From an uncultured Prevotellaceae bacterium (GTDB lineage: Bacteria; Bacteroidota; Bacteroidia; Bacteroidales; Bacteroidaceae): a DNA stretch of 43,041 bases. This document shows, piece by piece, positions 24,300-34,647 of the stretch. Made by a program: the position numbers and the translations under genes. Each line of letters starts with the position of its first letter. Position 1 is the first letter of the stretch. The DNA lies in NCBI GenBank assembly GCA_902800595.1, contig CADCFA010000040.1, forward strand, positions 1 to 43,041, in the 5' to 3' direction. The notes under the pieces were generated by a model, which was not told the origin of the DNA, ran no database searches, and saw only the letters and a program-made list of their open reading frames with translations.

Positions 24300-26767
24300 A
24301 TGACACTCGACAAATTTACAATCAAAGCACAAGAGGCTGTACAGCAGGCGGTGAACACCGCACAGCTGAACGGTCAGCAGGTCATCGAACCTGTACACAT
24401 ACTGAAAGGTGTATTGGAGAAGGCGAAGGACGTAACGAACTTCATCTTCCAGAAACTCGGGGTGAACGGCCAGCAGATCGAGATGCTCTTAGAGCAGGAG
24501 ATCAAGCATCTGCCGAAGGTGCAAGGCGGTCAGCCCTATCTCTCTAACGATAGTAACAATGTACTCGTGCGTGCGCAGGAGACAGCCCAGAAGATGGGCG
24601 ATGAGTTTGTGAGCGTAGAACCGATCCTGCTCGCCCTGCTCAGCGTGAACTCTACCGCAGCCCGTATCATGAAGGATGCCGGTTGTACGGAGAAGGAGAT
24701 GCTGCAGGCCATCCAGGCACTGCGCCAGGGACAGAAGGTGCAGTCGCAGTCGGCTGACGACAACTACCAGAGTCTGGAGAAGTACGCCAAGAACCTTGTT
24801 GATATGGCGCGTCAGGGTAAGCTCGACCCTGTGATCGGGCGTGACGATGAGATCCGTCGTCTGTTGCAGATCCTCTCCCGTCGTACGAAGAACAACCCGA
24901 TCCTGATTGGTGAGCCAGGTACTGGTAAGACCGCCATCGTGGAAGGTCTGGCAGGTCGTATCGTACGTGGTGACGTGCCAGAGAACCTGAAGGACAAACA
25001 GCTCTATTCCCTCGACATGGGTGCGCTGGTGGCAGGTGCGAAGTATAAGGGTGAGTTTGAGGAGCGCCTGAAGAGCGTCATCAACGAGGTGACGAAAGCA
25101 GAAGGCCGCATCATCCTCTTCATCGATGAGATCCACACGCTGGTAGGTGCCGGCGGTGGTGAGGGTGCGATGGACGCTGCCAACATCCTGAAGCCAGCCC
25201 TCGCCCGTGGTGAGCTCCGTGCCATCGGTGCCACCACCCTGAATGAGTATCAGAAGTATTTCGAGAAGGACAAGGCTCTGGAGCGCCGATTCCAGACCGT
25301 AATGGTCGATGAGCCTGATGAGCTCTCTGCCATCTCTATCCTGCGAGGCTTGAAGGAACGCTACGAGAACCACCACAAGGTGCGTATCCAGGATGACGCC
25401 TGTATCGCTGCCGTACAACTCTCTGAGCGATATATCTCAGAAAGGTTCCTGCCTGATAAGGCCATCGACCTGATGGACGAGGCAGCTGCCAAACTGCGCA
25501 TGGAGCGCGACTCCGTGCCAGAGGAGCTCGATGAGATCACCCGCCGCCTGGCCCAGCTCGAGATCGAGCGCGAAGCCATCAAGCGCGAGGGCGACGAGCC
25601 TAAGATAGCCCAACTCGACAAAGAGATTGCCGAGCTCCGCGAGCAGGAGACACACTTCCGTGCCAAGTGGGAAGGTGAGCGCCAGCTGGTGAATAAGATC
25701 CAGCAGGACAAGCAAGATATTGAGAATCTGAAATACGAAGCCGAGCGTGCAGAGCGCGAAGGCGACTATGGCAAGGTGGCTGAGATACGCTACTCGAAGC
25801 TGAAGGCCCTCGAAGATGACATCAAGGCCATCCAGGCACAGCTGGCAAACACCCAGAACGGCAATTCGCTGATACGCGAGGAGGTGACAGCCGACGATAT
25901 CGCAGAGGTGGTAAGTCGCTGGACAGGTATCCCTGTCACGAAGATGATGCAGAGTGAGCGTGAGAAGCTGCTGCATCTCGAAGCAGAGCTCCATAAGCGT
26001 GTGATTGGTCAGGAGGAGGCGATCACGGCGGTCTCTGATGCCGTACGCAGAAGCCGTGCCGGCTTACAGGATCCGAAACGACCGATAGCCTCATTCATCT
26101 TCCTCGGCACAACAGGTGTCGGTAAGACCGAACTGGCAAAGACACTCGCCGACTACCTCTTCAACGATGAGACGATGATGACACGTATCGACATGTCGGA
26201 GTATCAGGAGAAGTACAGCGTGAGCCGACTCATTGGTGCGCCTCCGGGCTACGTCGGCTACGATGAGGGCGGTCAGCTCACAGAGGCCGTGCGCCGCAAG
26301 CCTTACTCAGTGGTGCTCTTCGATGAGATCGAGAAGGCGCATCCGGATGTGTTCAACATCCTGTTGCAGGTGCTTGACGACGGTCGGTTGACGGACAACA
26401 AGGGACGTACCGCCAACTTCAAGAACACCATCATCATCATGACCTCGAATGCGACACGTGAACAGTTGCGCCAGACGATGCGTCCGGAGTTCCTGAACCG
26501 TATCGACGAGATCATCACCTTCACGCCGCTAAGAAGGTGACGGAGATGCTGGCACCTCAGGGCATCAAGTTGGAGTGCACACCTCAGGCCATCAACTATC
26601 TGGCTGAAGAGGGTTACGACCCGGAGTTTGGTGCCCGTCCTGTGAAACGAGCCATCCAGCAGTTCGTGCTCAACGACCTGTCGAAGAAGCTGCTTGCCGA
26701 CGAGGTGGATCGCTCGAAGCCGATCATCATCGATGAGTTTGGCGAAGGATTAGTTTTCCGGAATTGA
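24300..26767 (+). pseudogene. clpB: ClpB disaggregase with two internal losses and a frameshift
   Basis: The product would be the AAA+ protein disaggregase that works with DnaK. The N-domain, first AAA module (Walker A GEPGTGKT, Walker B FIDEIHT), coiled-coil M domain (residues about 400-525) and most of the second AAA module ([18 protein letters not shown]) are intact. Then, after the sensor-1 segment IIMTSN, some 20-27 residues usual before [10 protein letters not shown] are missing (junction near 26450), and about 13 residues after FTPL are missing with loss of frame (junction near 26530), so the main frame stops at 26540. The C-terminal piece with GARPVKRAIQ (sensor 2) continues in another frame from 26531 to 26767. 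The reading frames total about 820 residues against about 860 in the family. The last 41 bases overlap the convergent M6 gene. Confidence 0.85.
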
Positions 26768-28214
26768 TATAGAGGCCTGGTGTCTGAGGCTCACCGGGCA
26801 TCTGTCTGCCATGAAGGTCATACCACGGGGTGTGACCTTCATCTGTTTTCACGCCATGGATGCCCGTACCCTCTTTCATATAGTCGAAAGAGATGGTGCC
26901 GTCGGCGGCTTGAAAGATGTTGGTGACAGACTTCGACATGAACAGTTTTCCCTGAGCATTCTCCGTAAAGAGTGTGGCAGCCGGTGAACTGCTGTCCGTC
27001 AGACTCTGGTTGCCGGCATTAGGATAAGACGAGGTACTGAGATAGATATTACGCAGACAGTTGGGCATAGACCACTTCTGCGGGTCTTCACCATCGTTAT
27101 TGGGATCCCAGGTCATATAGTCCTTCCCGTCGGCATGGAACAGATCGTAGCGATAGTGCCTGTCGGAGATGTTCACTTTATTATTGCCCCAACTGGCCTT
27201 CTCATAATCCACATGATAGATGAGCAGACCATTACCGGGTATGCCGTAATCCCAGCCTGTCTGCTGGCGGTTTTCCAACAGATAGTATTCGTAAGGATTA
27301 CCCGAGTTACGGATGATGTATGTCTTGCCGCCATCACTGAGAGACTCCATGCCTGTAATTGTCGTTTCAGCAGTCAGTTCCTCAGGCTCTCCCCACCCCA
27401 GGTACATCTTCTCCATAGCCGAGAGATTAGGTGGGCACCAGCCTTTGTTGGTGTAGTTACCGCCATCCATCAGGTCCCACTCGTCCACTGCCGAGAAAGC
27501 GCTTGTGTTTTCCAAGGGATAGAGGTCTGGCAGTCCCAGACAATGACAGAACTCATGGGCAATCGTGCCAAAACCCATGACGGAGTCATCGTTCCACAAC
27601 TCTGTGATGATAGAGCCAAAATTGACAGGGACGTCACCAGGCAACTTAAAAGAATAGGTTGTGGTGTTGGGCCAGGTATAACCATACTCCAAACTACCCG
27701 TGTAACCAGCCAGGATGAAGATCACCTGATTCACCACGCCATCACCATCCCAGTCGTAGATGGAGAAGTCGTTTTGCACGAGCTTACGCAACTCCTCATT
27801 GGCCATCGGGGGGATATCCAGACCATTATAGTCGCCGCCATGCCCACCGGCTTTCTTATCCACTTTCACCGGTCCATAGACATCAAACAGGAGATTCAGG
27901 CGTCCGCCTGACTGCTCCCGGAAATAGTCTGCCATACAGCCTAATCCTACACCCTCGTTGTAGCCTTCCTCATTGAAGACACGGGCGTAAAAAGACTGAG
28001 GATCAGCCATTGAGAAGTCCAAGTCGTTAAACGTGACGAGCACCACAGGCTGACGGTAGGTCTTGTTCGGATCGAAGTCATAAGGATCGGGCAGGACATA
28101 TCCACTTCCCCGTGTCTCAGCCCGATCGCCGGGAATGACACAGCCCTTGCGCTGAGCGCTGGCTGTAATCACAGCCAGCGCCAGCAACAAAGCTATCGTA
28201 AAAAGCCTTCTCAC
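26727..28214 (-). CDS. Secreted M6-family metalloprotease
   Basis: The 495-residue product has a signal peptide (LFTIALLLALAVITASA) and a zinc site H220-E-x-x-H224 in HEFCHCLGLPDLY, the HExxHxxGxxD arrangement of M6 (immune inhibitor A-like) peptidases. DWDGDGVVNQVIF near residue 154 is a probable calcium-binding loop. The C-terminus has the short LHGRQMP...PGLYINSGKLILR motif used as a sorting or anchoring tail in many Prevotella exported proteins. It starts with GTG (GTG AGA AGG) inside an AAGGTAAAA-type repeat after the fumarase gene. It ends the operon, overlapping the clpB 3' end by 41 bases. No terminator is visible. Confidence 0.88.
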   Translation of the reverse strand: MRRLFTIALLLALAVITASAQRKGCVIPGDRAETRGSGYVLPDPYDFDPNKTYRQPVVLVTFNDLDFSMADPQSFYARVFNEEGYNEGVGLGCMADYFREQSGGRLNLLFDVYGPVKVDKKAGGHGGDYNGLDIPPMANEELRKLVQNDFSIYDWDGDGVVNQVIFILAGYTGSLEYGYTWPNTTTYSFKLPGDVPVNFGSIITELWNDDSVMGFGTIAHEFCHCLGLPDLYPLENTSAFSAVDEWDLMDGGNYTNKGWCPPNLSAMEKMYLGWGEPEELTAETTITGMESLSDGGKTYIIRNSGNPYEYYLLENRQQTGWDYGIPGNGLLIYHVDYEKASWGNNKVNISDRHYRYDLFHADGKDYMTWDPNNDGEDPQKWSMPNCLRNIYLSTSSYPNAGNQSLTDSSSPAATLFTENAQGKLFMSKSVTNIFQAADGTISFDYMKEGTGIHGVKTDEGHTPWYDLHGRQMPGEPQTPGLYINSGKLILRQTHR

Positions 28215-28245
28215 CCTTCTTACCTTTTTACCTTCTTACCTTTTC
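28207..28245 (-). repeat. AAGGTAAAA repeat joining fumarase and M6 genes
   Basis: Read on the - strand: AAAAGGTAAGAAGGTAAAAA, then GGTAAGAAGG and GTGAGAAGG. The first unit supplies the last codons (K-R) and stop of fumarase, the last unit the GTG start of the M6 gene. It is the same family as 7852-7908 and 38326-38372. Confidence 0.8.
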
Positions 28246-29885
28246 TCCGGGCACCAAGGTTTCAAGGTCTTGAAGAAGTCATTACCCTTGTCATCCACGA
28301 GGATGAATGCGGGGAAGTCCTCAACCTCAATCTTCCACACAGCCTCCATGCCGAGCTCGGGATACTCCACGCACTCGATGCTCTTGATAGAGCTCTGAGA
28401 GAGCACAGCAGCCACACCACCGATAGTTCCCAAATAGAAACCACCATGCTTCTTACAAGCCTCGGTCACCACGTCAGAACGGTTACCCTTGGCAATCATC
28501 ACGAGTGAGGCACCGTTAGCCTGGAACTCATCCACGTACGGATCCATACGGTTGGCTGTGGTCGGTCCCATCGAACCACAAGGATAGCCCTCTGGTGTCT
28601 TGGCAGGTCCTGCATAAAGCACGGGATACTTCTTGAAGTACTCAGGCATACCCTCACCAGCATCCAGACGAGCCTTCAGCTTGGCATGGGCGATGTCACG
28701 CGCCACGATGATGGTACCCTTCAGGTTTACACGGGTAGAGACAGGATATTTAGACAGCTCCTTACGAACAGCATCGATACCCTCGTTCAGGTCGATCTCG
28801 ATACCCTTGCCACCCTCACCTGGCTTGCGCAGCTCCTCAGGGATCAGCTCTGTGGGGTTGCTGTCCATCTTCTCAAGCCAGATACCGTCGGCATTGATCT
28901 TGGCCTTGATGTTTCTATCTGCAGAGCAAGAAACGCCCATACCGATCGGACAAGAGGCACCATGACGAGGCAGACGGATCACACGGATGTCGTGAGCCAG
29001 GTACTTACCACCGAACTGAGCACCCAGACCGATCTTCTGAGCCTCCTTGATGAGCTTCTGCTCCAGGTCGATATCACGGAAGGCACGACCAGTCTCGTCA
29101 CCCGTTGTGGGCAGACCGTCGTAGAACTTGATAGAAGCCAACTTCACAGTGAGCAGGTTCTTCTCAGCTGATGTACCACCGATCACGAAGGCGATGTGGT
29201 ATGGCGGACAGGCAGCTGTACCCAGACTCTTCATCTTCTCTACCAGGAAGGGGATGAGTGTACCCTCGTTCTGGATGGTAGCCTTGGTCATGGGATAGAA
29301 GTAAGTCTTGTTGGCAGAACCACCACCCTTTGCCACCATCACGAACTTATACTCGGCACCCTCGGTAGCCTCGATGTCAATCTGTGCGGGCAGGTTACAA
29401 CGGGTGTTCACCTCGTCGTACATGTTCAGCGGTGCGTTCTGCGAGTAGCGCAGGTTATCCTGCGTAAAGGTGTTGAACACACCCAGACTCAGTGCCTCCT
29501 CATCCTCGAAGCCGGTCCAGATCTGCTGTCCCTTCTCACCATGGATGATGGCGGTACCTGTATCCTGACAGAAAGGCAGGATGCCCTTGCAAGCCACCTC
29601 TGCATTGCGCAGGAACTGCAGGGCTACGTACTTGTCGTTCTCTGAGGCCTCAGGATCGGTCAGGATCTTAGCCACCTGCTCGTTGTGCTCACGACGCAGC
29701 ATGAACTCCACATCGTGGAAAGCCTGCTGTGCCAACAGGGTCAGGGCCTCCTTAGAGACCTTCACGATTTGCTTTCCTTCAAACTCGGCGGTTGTCACGC
29801 CTTCCTTACTCAACAAGCGGTACTCCGTCTTGTCCTCGCCCACCTGAAACATCGGGGCATACTTAAATTCAACTGTTTTAGCCAT
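28236..29885 (-). CDS. fum: Class I fumarate hydratase, iron-sulfur type
   Basis: The 549-residue enzyme interconverts fumarate and malate, in fermenting Bacteroidota mainly in the reductive direction towards succinate. The [4Fe-4S] ligands fit the family: C106 in LPFCQDTG, C226 in TAACPPYH and C320 in [11 protein letters not shown]-terminal (alpha) and C-terminal (beta) domains are fused, with [20 protein letters not shown] in the latter. It starts 15 bases after the M16 gene stop in the same direction, so they share a transcript. Being oxygen-labile, it fits an anaerobe. Confidence 0.95.
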   Translation of the reverse strand: MAKTVEFKYAPMFQVGEDKTEYRLLSKEGVTTAEFEGKQIVKVSKEALTLLAQQAFHDVEFMLRREHNEQVAKILTDPEASENDKYVALQFLRNAEVACKGILPFCQDTGTAIIHGEKGQQIWTGFEDEEALSLGVFNTFTQDNLRYSQNAPLNMYDEVNTRCNLPAQIDIEATEGAEYKFVMVAKGGGSANKTYFYPMTKATIQNEGTLIPFLVEKMKSLGTAACPPYHIAFVIGGTSAEKNLLTVKLASIKFYDGLPTTGDETGRAFRDIDLEQKLIKEAQKIGLGAQFGGKYLAHDIRVIRLPRHGASCPIGMGVSCSADRNIKAKINADGIWLEKMDSNPTELIPEELRKPGEGGKGIEIDLNEGIDAVRKELSKYPVSTRVNLKGTIIVARDIAHAKLKARLDAGEGMPEYFKKYPVLYAGPAKTPEGYPCGSMGPTTANRMDPYVDEFQANGASLVMIAKGNRSDVVTEACKKHGGFYLGTIGGVAAVLSQSSIKSIECVEYPELGMEAVWKIEVEDFPAFILVDDKGNDFFKTLKPWCPEKR

Positions 29886-29900
29886 AAACGTATTTGTTTG

Positions 29901-32804
29901 TTAATATCCAAAAATATCTTCCAGTGTCAGGCGGCGGATCGGACCGATCTTGCCTAAAGCCTCCATGTCGAGTTCCTTCTCATCACCCAGGATGATGTAA
30001 CGGAACGTCTTGTGCGCCATGTTAGCCCGTTCGAAAGCCGCGATATCCTTCAGTGTGAGCTTCTGGATAGCCTGATAGGTAGCCTCAGAGAGATCCTTCT
30101 CCAGTCCAAGGCGCTTGGTGATGAGATAACGGCTGATGATGCCACCCTTACGCACACGTGTGGTAGCCATCTGCTTCAGCACACTCTCCTTGGCAACCTT
30201 GAAGGCAGCCTCACTCTCGGGGATGGTATCCAGAATCTGATGGAACTGGTTGATGCAGTCCATCATCTTATCGTTCTGTGAGATGATATGGGTAAAGAAG
30301 AACTCCTTCTCGCCCTTTCGGTCAGGTCTGATATAGCCTGCACCGGCATTATACGCCAGACCACGAGCCTCGCGCATCTCCTGGAACACGATGCCGTTCA
30401 TGCCTGAGCCATAATACTCGTTAAACAACGTCTGCACACCCGTCTCATCAGGGTTCCACGTACGGTCCTCATTATGGTACATACGCATATAGATATTCTT
30501 CGCATCATAAGGTGCGATCCATACCTCGTTCTTCGGTGTCAGCTCTCGGGTGAAGGGCTTTCCCTGTGGCACGGGCTTCAGCACCGCTGGCGTGGGATGC
30601 TCCTTCGCCAACAGCTCTGAGAGTTCCTGTGTAGGCATCGGACCGTAGTAGAGCACGGTATGCGCCATGTTACGCAGGTCGCTCAACAGATTGAGCAGTG
30701 CCTGCGGGTCAGTCTCACGCAACTGCTGTTCGGTCATATCGTCACGACGCATATTATGAGGACCGTAGAGCGCGTAGTGGTACAGATAGTCGAAACAGGT
30801 ACGCTGGTCCTGTTTGCGGTTCTCACGCGACTTCATGATCATCTCCACGAAGCTGTTATAGGAATCCTTGTCAGCCTGTGCGTTCTGCAGCAGATCCTCC
30901 AGCAGGTGGAGGGCTGCCGGCATATTCTCACTCAGGCCGGAGAGCGAGATGTTCAGGTTGTCGGCATTCACGTTCACGCTGTAGTTGCAGGCGAGGTTGT
31001 AGAACTTCTGCTTCACCTCTGTAGCAGAGAGCACCTTGGTACCCACCACCTCCAGATAGTCGCTCACCATGTCATAGCGGTTGTCATCCTCATGTCCGAA
31101 CTCATAGCGGAAGGTCAGTGTAAACAGTCCGTCGTTGGTATTCTTCACATAGAGCAGAGGCAGATTCCCTTTGGTCTTGGCGATGGTCAGCTGCTTGTCG
31201 AAGTCCACGAACTCCGGATGGATCGGCTCCACCTGACTGTTCTGGATATCCTTCACAAACTGACTCACGAGATCACGGTTCGTCGGTATCGGGGTGATAG
31301 CCGGTTTGTCGATCTTCTTCTGCAGGGAATCTACCCCCTGACGCTTGAAGACGGTCGCATAGCCCTCGGTAAAGAAACGGTTGGCGAAATCCACGATCTG
31401 CTGTTTGGTGAGCTTCGACATACGGTTGAGCGCACCCACATGCTTCTCCCAGCTGTCGCCATTGATAAAGGCATCCAGGAACTCACCCACGCGCCAGCGA
31501 TTACTCTCCAGTCCGCGCTGGTAGTTCAATTTCATGTTGTTGATCACCGCAGGCAACAGGTCGTCGGAGAAGTTACCCTTCTTCAGGTTCTCAATCTCAC
31601 CCAACAGGAGCGTACGCACCTCCTCCAGACTTTGGTTAGGCTTCGGCATGCCCATCATCAGGAAGGCGGAATAGTCCTGCATGGCCTGGAGTCCGCAACC
31701 GGCACTCTGTACCCGCATGGCCTGGTTCAGGTTCAGGTCGATAAGACCAGCCCTACCGTTGTTCAGCATATAAGCAATCACGTCGAGGGTGTCGCACTGC
31801 AGGTCGGACGCTTTCTTGGCGAGCCATCCCATCCACACCTGTTCTGCCTGCTGCCCGACCACGGTCGTATCCGTTGGAGCGGTCAGCGCCTTCTGTTCCG
31901 GGAACACAGGCTGCTGTACGTCGGCAGCCGGCTTCCAGCCACCGAAGTACTGGTCGATGATGGCAATGGTCTTGTCGGGATCGAAGTCACCCGCCATACA
32001 GATGGCTATATTATTAGGCACATACCATTTATTGAAGTAGTTCTCGATGTTCACGATCGAAGGATTCTTCAGATGCTCCTGCGTGCCGATGGTGGTCTGT
32101 GTGCCATAGGGATGCGTTGGTGTCAGCTTCTTGCCCAGCGCACTCATCACCTTGTCGTTGTCGTTCGTCAGGTAGATGTTATACTCCTCATACACAGCCT
32201 CCAGCTCGGTATGGAAGCCACGGATCACCATGTTCTGGAAACGGTCGCTCTGGATCTTCGCCCAGTTCTCGATCTCGTTCGAGGGGATATCCTCCGTATA
32301 GCAGGTCACGTCGTTAGAGGTGAACGCATTGGTACCCTCAGCACCGATGGCAGCCATCAGCTTGTCGTACTCATTGGGAATGAAGTACTGCGCAGCCACC
32401 TGACTCACGGAGTCAATCTCATGATAAGCCTGCTTGCGCTGTTCAGGATCCGTCAGCAGACGATAGCGCTCATAACGCGCCTTGATATCCTTCAACAGCG
32501 GCGCCTCAGCCTCAGCATTGGTCGTACCGAAGTGGTTCGTGCCCTTAAACATCAGGTGCTCCAGATAATGAGCCAGGCCTGTGGTCTCGGCAGGATCGTT
32601 CTTCGAACCCGTCCGTACGGCGATATACGTCTGAATACGGGGCTTCTCATTGTTCACAGAGAGATACACCTTCAGCCCATTGTCCAAGGTATAGATCCGG
32701 GTGTTCAGCAGATCACCCTCCACCTTCTCATACTTATAATCTTTTGCCTGTGCACTTAAACTCATCAAAGCACAAGCCGCTACTATCAAAAACTTAGTTT
32801 TCAT
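29901..32804 (-). CDS. M16-family zinc metalloprotease (two-domain, exported)
   Basis: The 967-residue product has a signal peptide (FLIVAACALMSLSAQA) and the inverted zinc motif H79-Y-L-E-H83 in GLAHYLEHLMFKG, with the downstream glutamate in ELEAVYEEYN. A second inactive M16 half follows (from about residue 520), as in pitrilysin-type fused proteases that degrade peptides in a clamshell chamber. It probably acts on peptides in the periplasm. Its ATG lies within the last codons of the DUF4954 gene (11-base overlap), so the two are translationally coupled. Confidence 0.92.
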   Translation of the reverse strand: MKTKFLIVAACALMSLSAQAKDYKYEKVEGDLLNTRIYTLDNGLKVYLSVNNEKPRIQTYIAVRTGSKNDPAETTGLAHYLEHLMFKGTNHFGTTNAEAEAPLLKDIKARYERYRLLTDPEQRKQAYHEIDSVSQVAAQYFIPNEYDKLMAAIGAEGTNAFTSNDVTCYTEDIPSNEIENWAKIQSDRFQNMVIRGFHTELEAVYEEYNIYLTNDNDKVMSALGKKLTPTHPYGTQTTIGTQEHLKNPSIVNIENYFNKWYVPNNIAICMAGDFDPDKTIAIIDQYFGGWKPAADVQQPVFPEQKALTAPTDTTVVGQQAEQVWMGWLAKKASDLQCDTLDVIAYMLNNGRAGLIDLNLNQAMRVQSAGCGLQAMQDYSAFLMMGMPKPNQSLEEVRTLLLGEIENLKKGNFSDDLLPAVINNMKLNYQRGLESNRWRVGEFLDAFINGDSWEKHVGALNRMSKLTKQQIVDFANRFFTEGYATVFKRQGVDSLQKKIDKPAITPIPTNRDLVSQFVKDIQNSQVEPIHPEFVDFDKQLTIAKTKGNLPLLYVKNTNDGLFTLTFRYEFGHEDDNRYDMVSDYLEVVGTKVLSATEVKQKFYNLACNYSVNVNADNLNISLSGLSENMPAALHLLEDLLQNAQADKDSYNSFVEMIMKSRENRKQDQRTCFDYLYHYALYGPHNMRRDDMTEQQLRETDPQALLNLLSDLRNMAHTVLYYGPMPTQELSELLAKEHPTPAVLKPVPQGKPFTRELTPKNEVWIAPYDAKNIYMRMYHNEDRTWNPDETGVQTLFNEYYGSGMNGIVFQEMREARGLAYNAGAGYIRPDRKGEKEFFFTHIISQNDKMMDCINQFHQILDTIPESEAAFKVAKESVLKQMATTRVRKGGIISRYLITKRLGLEKDLSEATYQAIQKLTLKDIAAFERANMAHKTFRYIILGDEKELDMEALGKIGPIRRLTLEDIFGY

Positions 32805-34647
32805 AATCTATTTCATGATCAAGTTTCTCTAAAAAGTCGTCAAAGACCGTCTTATCCACATCACCCATCGCATACTCCTTCTCCGCATCCTTACGGATCT
32901 CTGCGATCCAGGCACGACGCGCCTTCACGTAATCCTGGTGGATACGCTCACAGGCAGCCGCGTCCAACTCGTCAAGATGGTAGTAGTCCAAAATCATCTG
33001 GTAGCTCCATGCCCAACGATAGTCTGAATAACTGTTATGTATGTCTGAGAAGCGGTCGAGCACCTGCTGGATATTGTCGATAATACCGTTCTTGATATCC
33101 TCAATCAGCCCCTGTTCCTCACTCTCAGGCAACAGCAGACCGCTCAGATCTGTCCACTTGCCCTGACCGACGGTACTGACTGGTCTGCCCACATACCCTT
33201 CTTTCTGGGCACGCTTCAGCACAGCACCCATATAGATACGCAGGGCGATATCGTAATACTTCAGACCTTTCTTCAACGACGAGGCGTTGATCACATACTC
33301 ATGGAAGTTATAGGTCGATACATTATCACCCGAGGCATGACGCAGATCTTTCAGAATCTGGATGCCCTGGATGATCTCACCCACCGTGAAAGGCGAGAGC
33401 CAGTCGAAGTTGATGATACTCTTCCGCGACTGCTTCGAACGCTTGTCACGCTTCGGCCATTTCTTGATATCACGGTAGAGTCCCACGGTCGTGATGTTAC
33501 GACCAGGCACCAGATAACAGTCGTCACCATAAGCCACGAGATAAGAGAAAGGCAGGTTGCGCGTATCAGGATGGTGCATCAGCTTACCGAAGCAGACAGA
33601 GAATGCTCCGATCGTGGCAGGCATCAGGATATAAGCGCCAGAAGCTGTCTTTGTACCACGCTCCAGGGTTCCGTAGTGCAAGGGTCCCATCTTGTAGGCA
33701 TGGTTGGAGAAGTTGGTGTTAGAGCCGGCATTATAGAACGAGAACTCACCACCGATCAGCAGCGAGCTCTTATGGTGACTGGCACAGAAAGGTCCGCAGA
33801 AGGCGGCACAGGCCTCACCGTTGGCCATAAACGAGTTGGCGAAGAACAAGCTGGCCTCAGCCGTAAAACCGTTTGTCACCTGACAGGCCTCACCCACGAA
33901 GCAGTCCTGCATCTTCACGGAGTTGTTGATTGAGCAACCGTCACAGATGATCGAGTTCTCACAGATCACACCCGTACCGATAAATACAGGCGCATCCATC
34001 GAACTCATCACCGTGCACTCCGAGAGTCGGGCTGCACCACTGATCTCGCAGTCACCCTTGATGATCGTGTTCGTGATATCCTTTGCATTGATGATTTTTA
34101 CGTTGTTGCCAATATAACCACGCTCAGGACGCGACACACGGAGCTCATCTTCAATCATCTGCTGCAGGGCTTTCTTCAACACCTTGTCACGGTCATGCTT
34201 CACCATGAAAGCCGCCAACTGGCTGTTCAGCTCACGGAAGATGATCACATTGCCATCACCCATCTCGTTGAGCACAGAGATCACGCTGCCTTCACCGAAG
34301 GTGGCATCGTCGGTCGTCTCCAGCGTACAGATGTTCGAGATATAACAGTCATTACCGATCGTATAGTTGTTGATATAGTTACCCACTTTCTCAATCAGGC
34401 AGTCGTTGCCCACCGTCACATTCCGCAACGTGGCGTCGTTGATGCCGGAGTGCTTCGTGAAGCCCTTGGTCACCTCCACCATCTTCTCGAATGAGCCCAG
34501 GCGGATGTCCCCATAGAACATCACGCGATGGAAGTTATAGGGTCGGAACTCCTCTGCCACCATCACTCGCTGCCAGTCCTCTGCCCAGCAGACATTGTTT
34601 TCCAAGACTTCAATCTCAGCCTGTGTCAAGTTTCTGTATTCACTCAT
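32794..34647 (-). CDS. DUF4954 protein with left-handed beta-helix repeats
   Basis: This 617-residue cytosolic protein matches the DUF4954 family of Bacteroidota. Its N-terminal half is built of hexapeptide-like turns (DATLRNVTVGNDCLIEKVG, TIIKGDCEISGAARLSECTV, VICENSIICDGCSINNSVK), as in nucleotidyl or acyl transferases with a left-handed parallel beta-helix. The C-terminal half is helical. The function is unknown. The start at 34647 is chosen because the frame upstream would run far into hflX and is unlike the family; ATGAGTGA joins the two genes with an eight-base overlap. The tight coupling HflX, DUF4954, M16 suggests equal expression rather than a known shared task. Confidence 0.85.
   Translation of the reverse strand: MSEYRNLTQAEIEVLENNVCWAEDWQRVMVAEEFRPYNFHRVMFYGDIRLGSFEKMVEVTKGFTKHSGINDATLRNVTVGNDCLIEKVGNYINNYTIGNDCYISNICTLETTDDATFGEGSVISVLNEMGDGNVIIFRELNSQLAAFMVKHDRDKVLKKALQQMIEDELRVSRPERGYIGNNVKIINAKDITNTIIKGDCEISGAARLSECTVMSSMDAPVFIGTGVICENSIICDGCSINNSVKMQDCFVGEACQVTNGFTAEASLFFANSFMANGEACAAFCGPFCASHHKSSLLIGGEFSFYNAGSNTNFSNHAYKMGPLHYGTLERGTKTASGAYILMPATIGAFSVCFGKLMHHPDTRNLPFSYLVAYGDDCYLVPGRNITTVGLYRDIKKWPKRDKRSKQSRKSIINFDWLSPFTVGEIIQGIQILKDLRHASGDNVSTYNFHEYVINASSLKKGLKYYDIALRIYMGAVLKRAQKEGYVGRPVSTVGQGKWTDLSGLLLPESEEQGLIEDIKNGIIDNIQQVLDRFSDIHNSYSDYRWAWSYQMILDYYHLDELDAAACERIHQDYVKARRAWIAEIRKDAEKEYAMGDVDKTVFDDFLEKLDHEIDYEN

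Noticed and set aside
30660-32759. Long open frame of about 699 codons on the + strand opposite the M16 gene
   Set aside because: It is the antisense of a well-supported protease gene, has no recognisable domain, promoter or ribosome site, and its composition reflects codon bias on the other strand.
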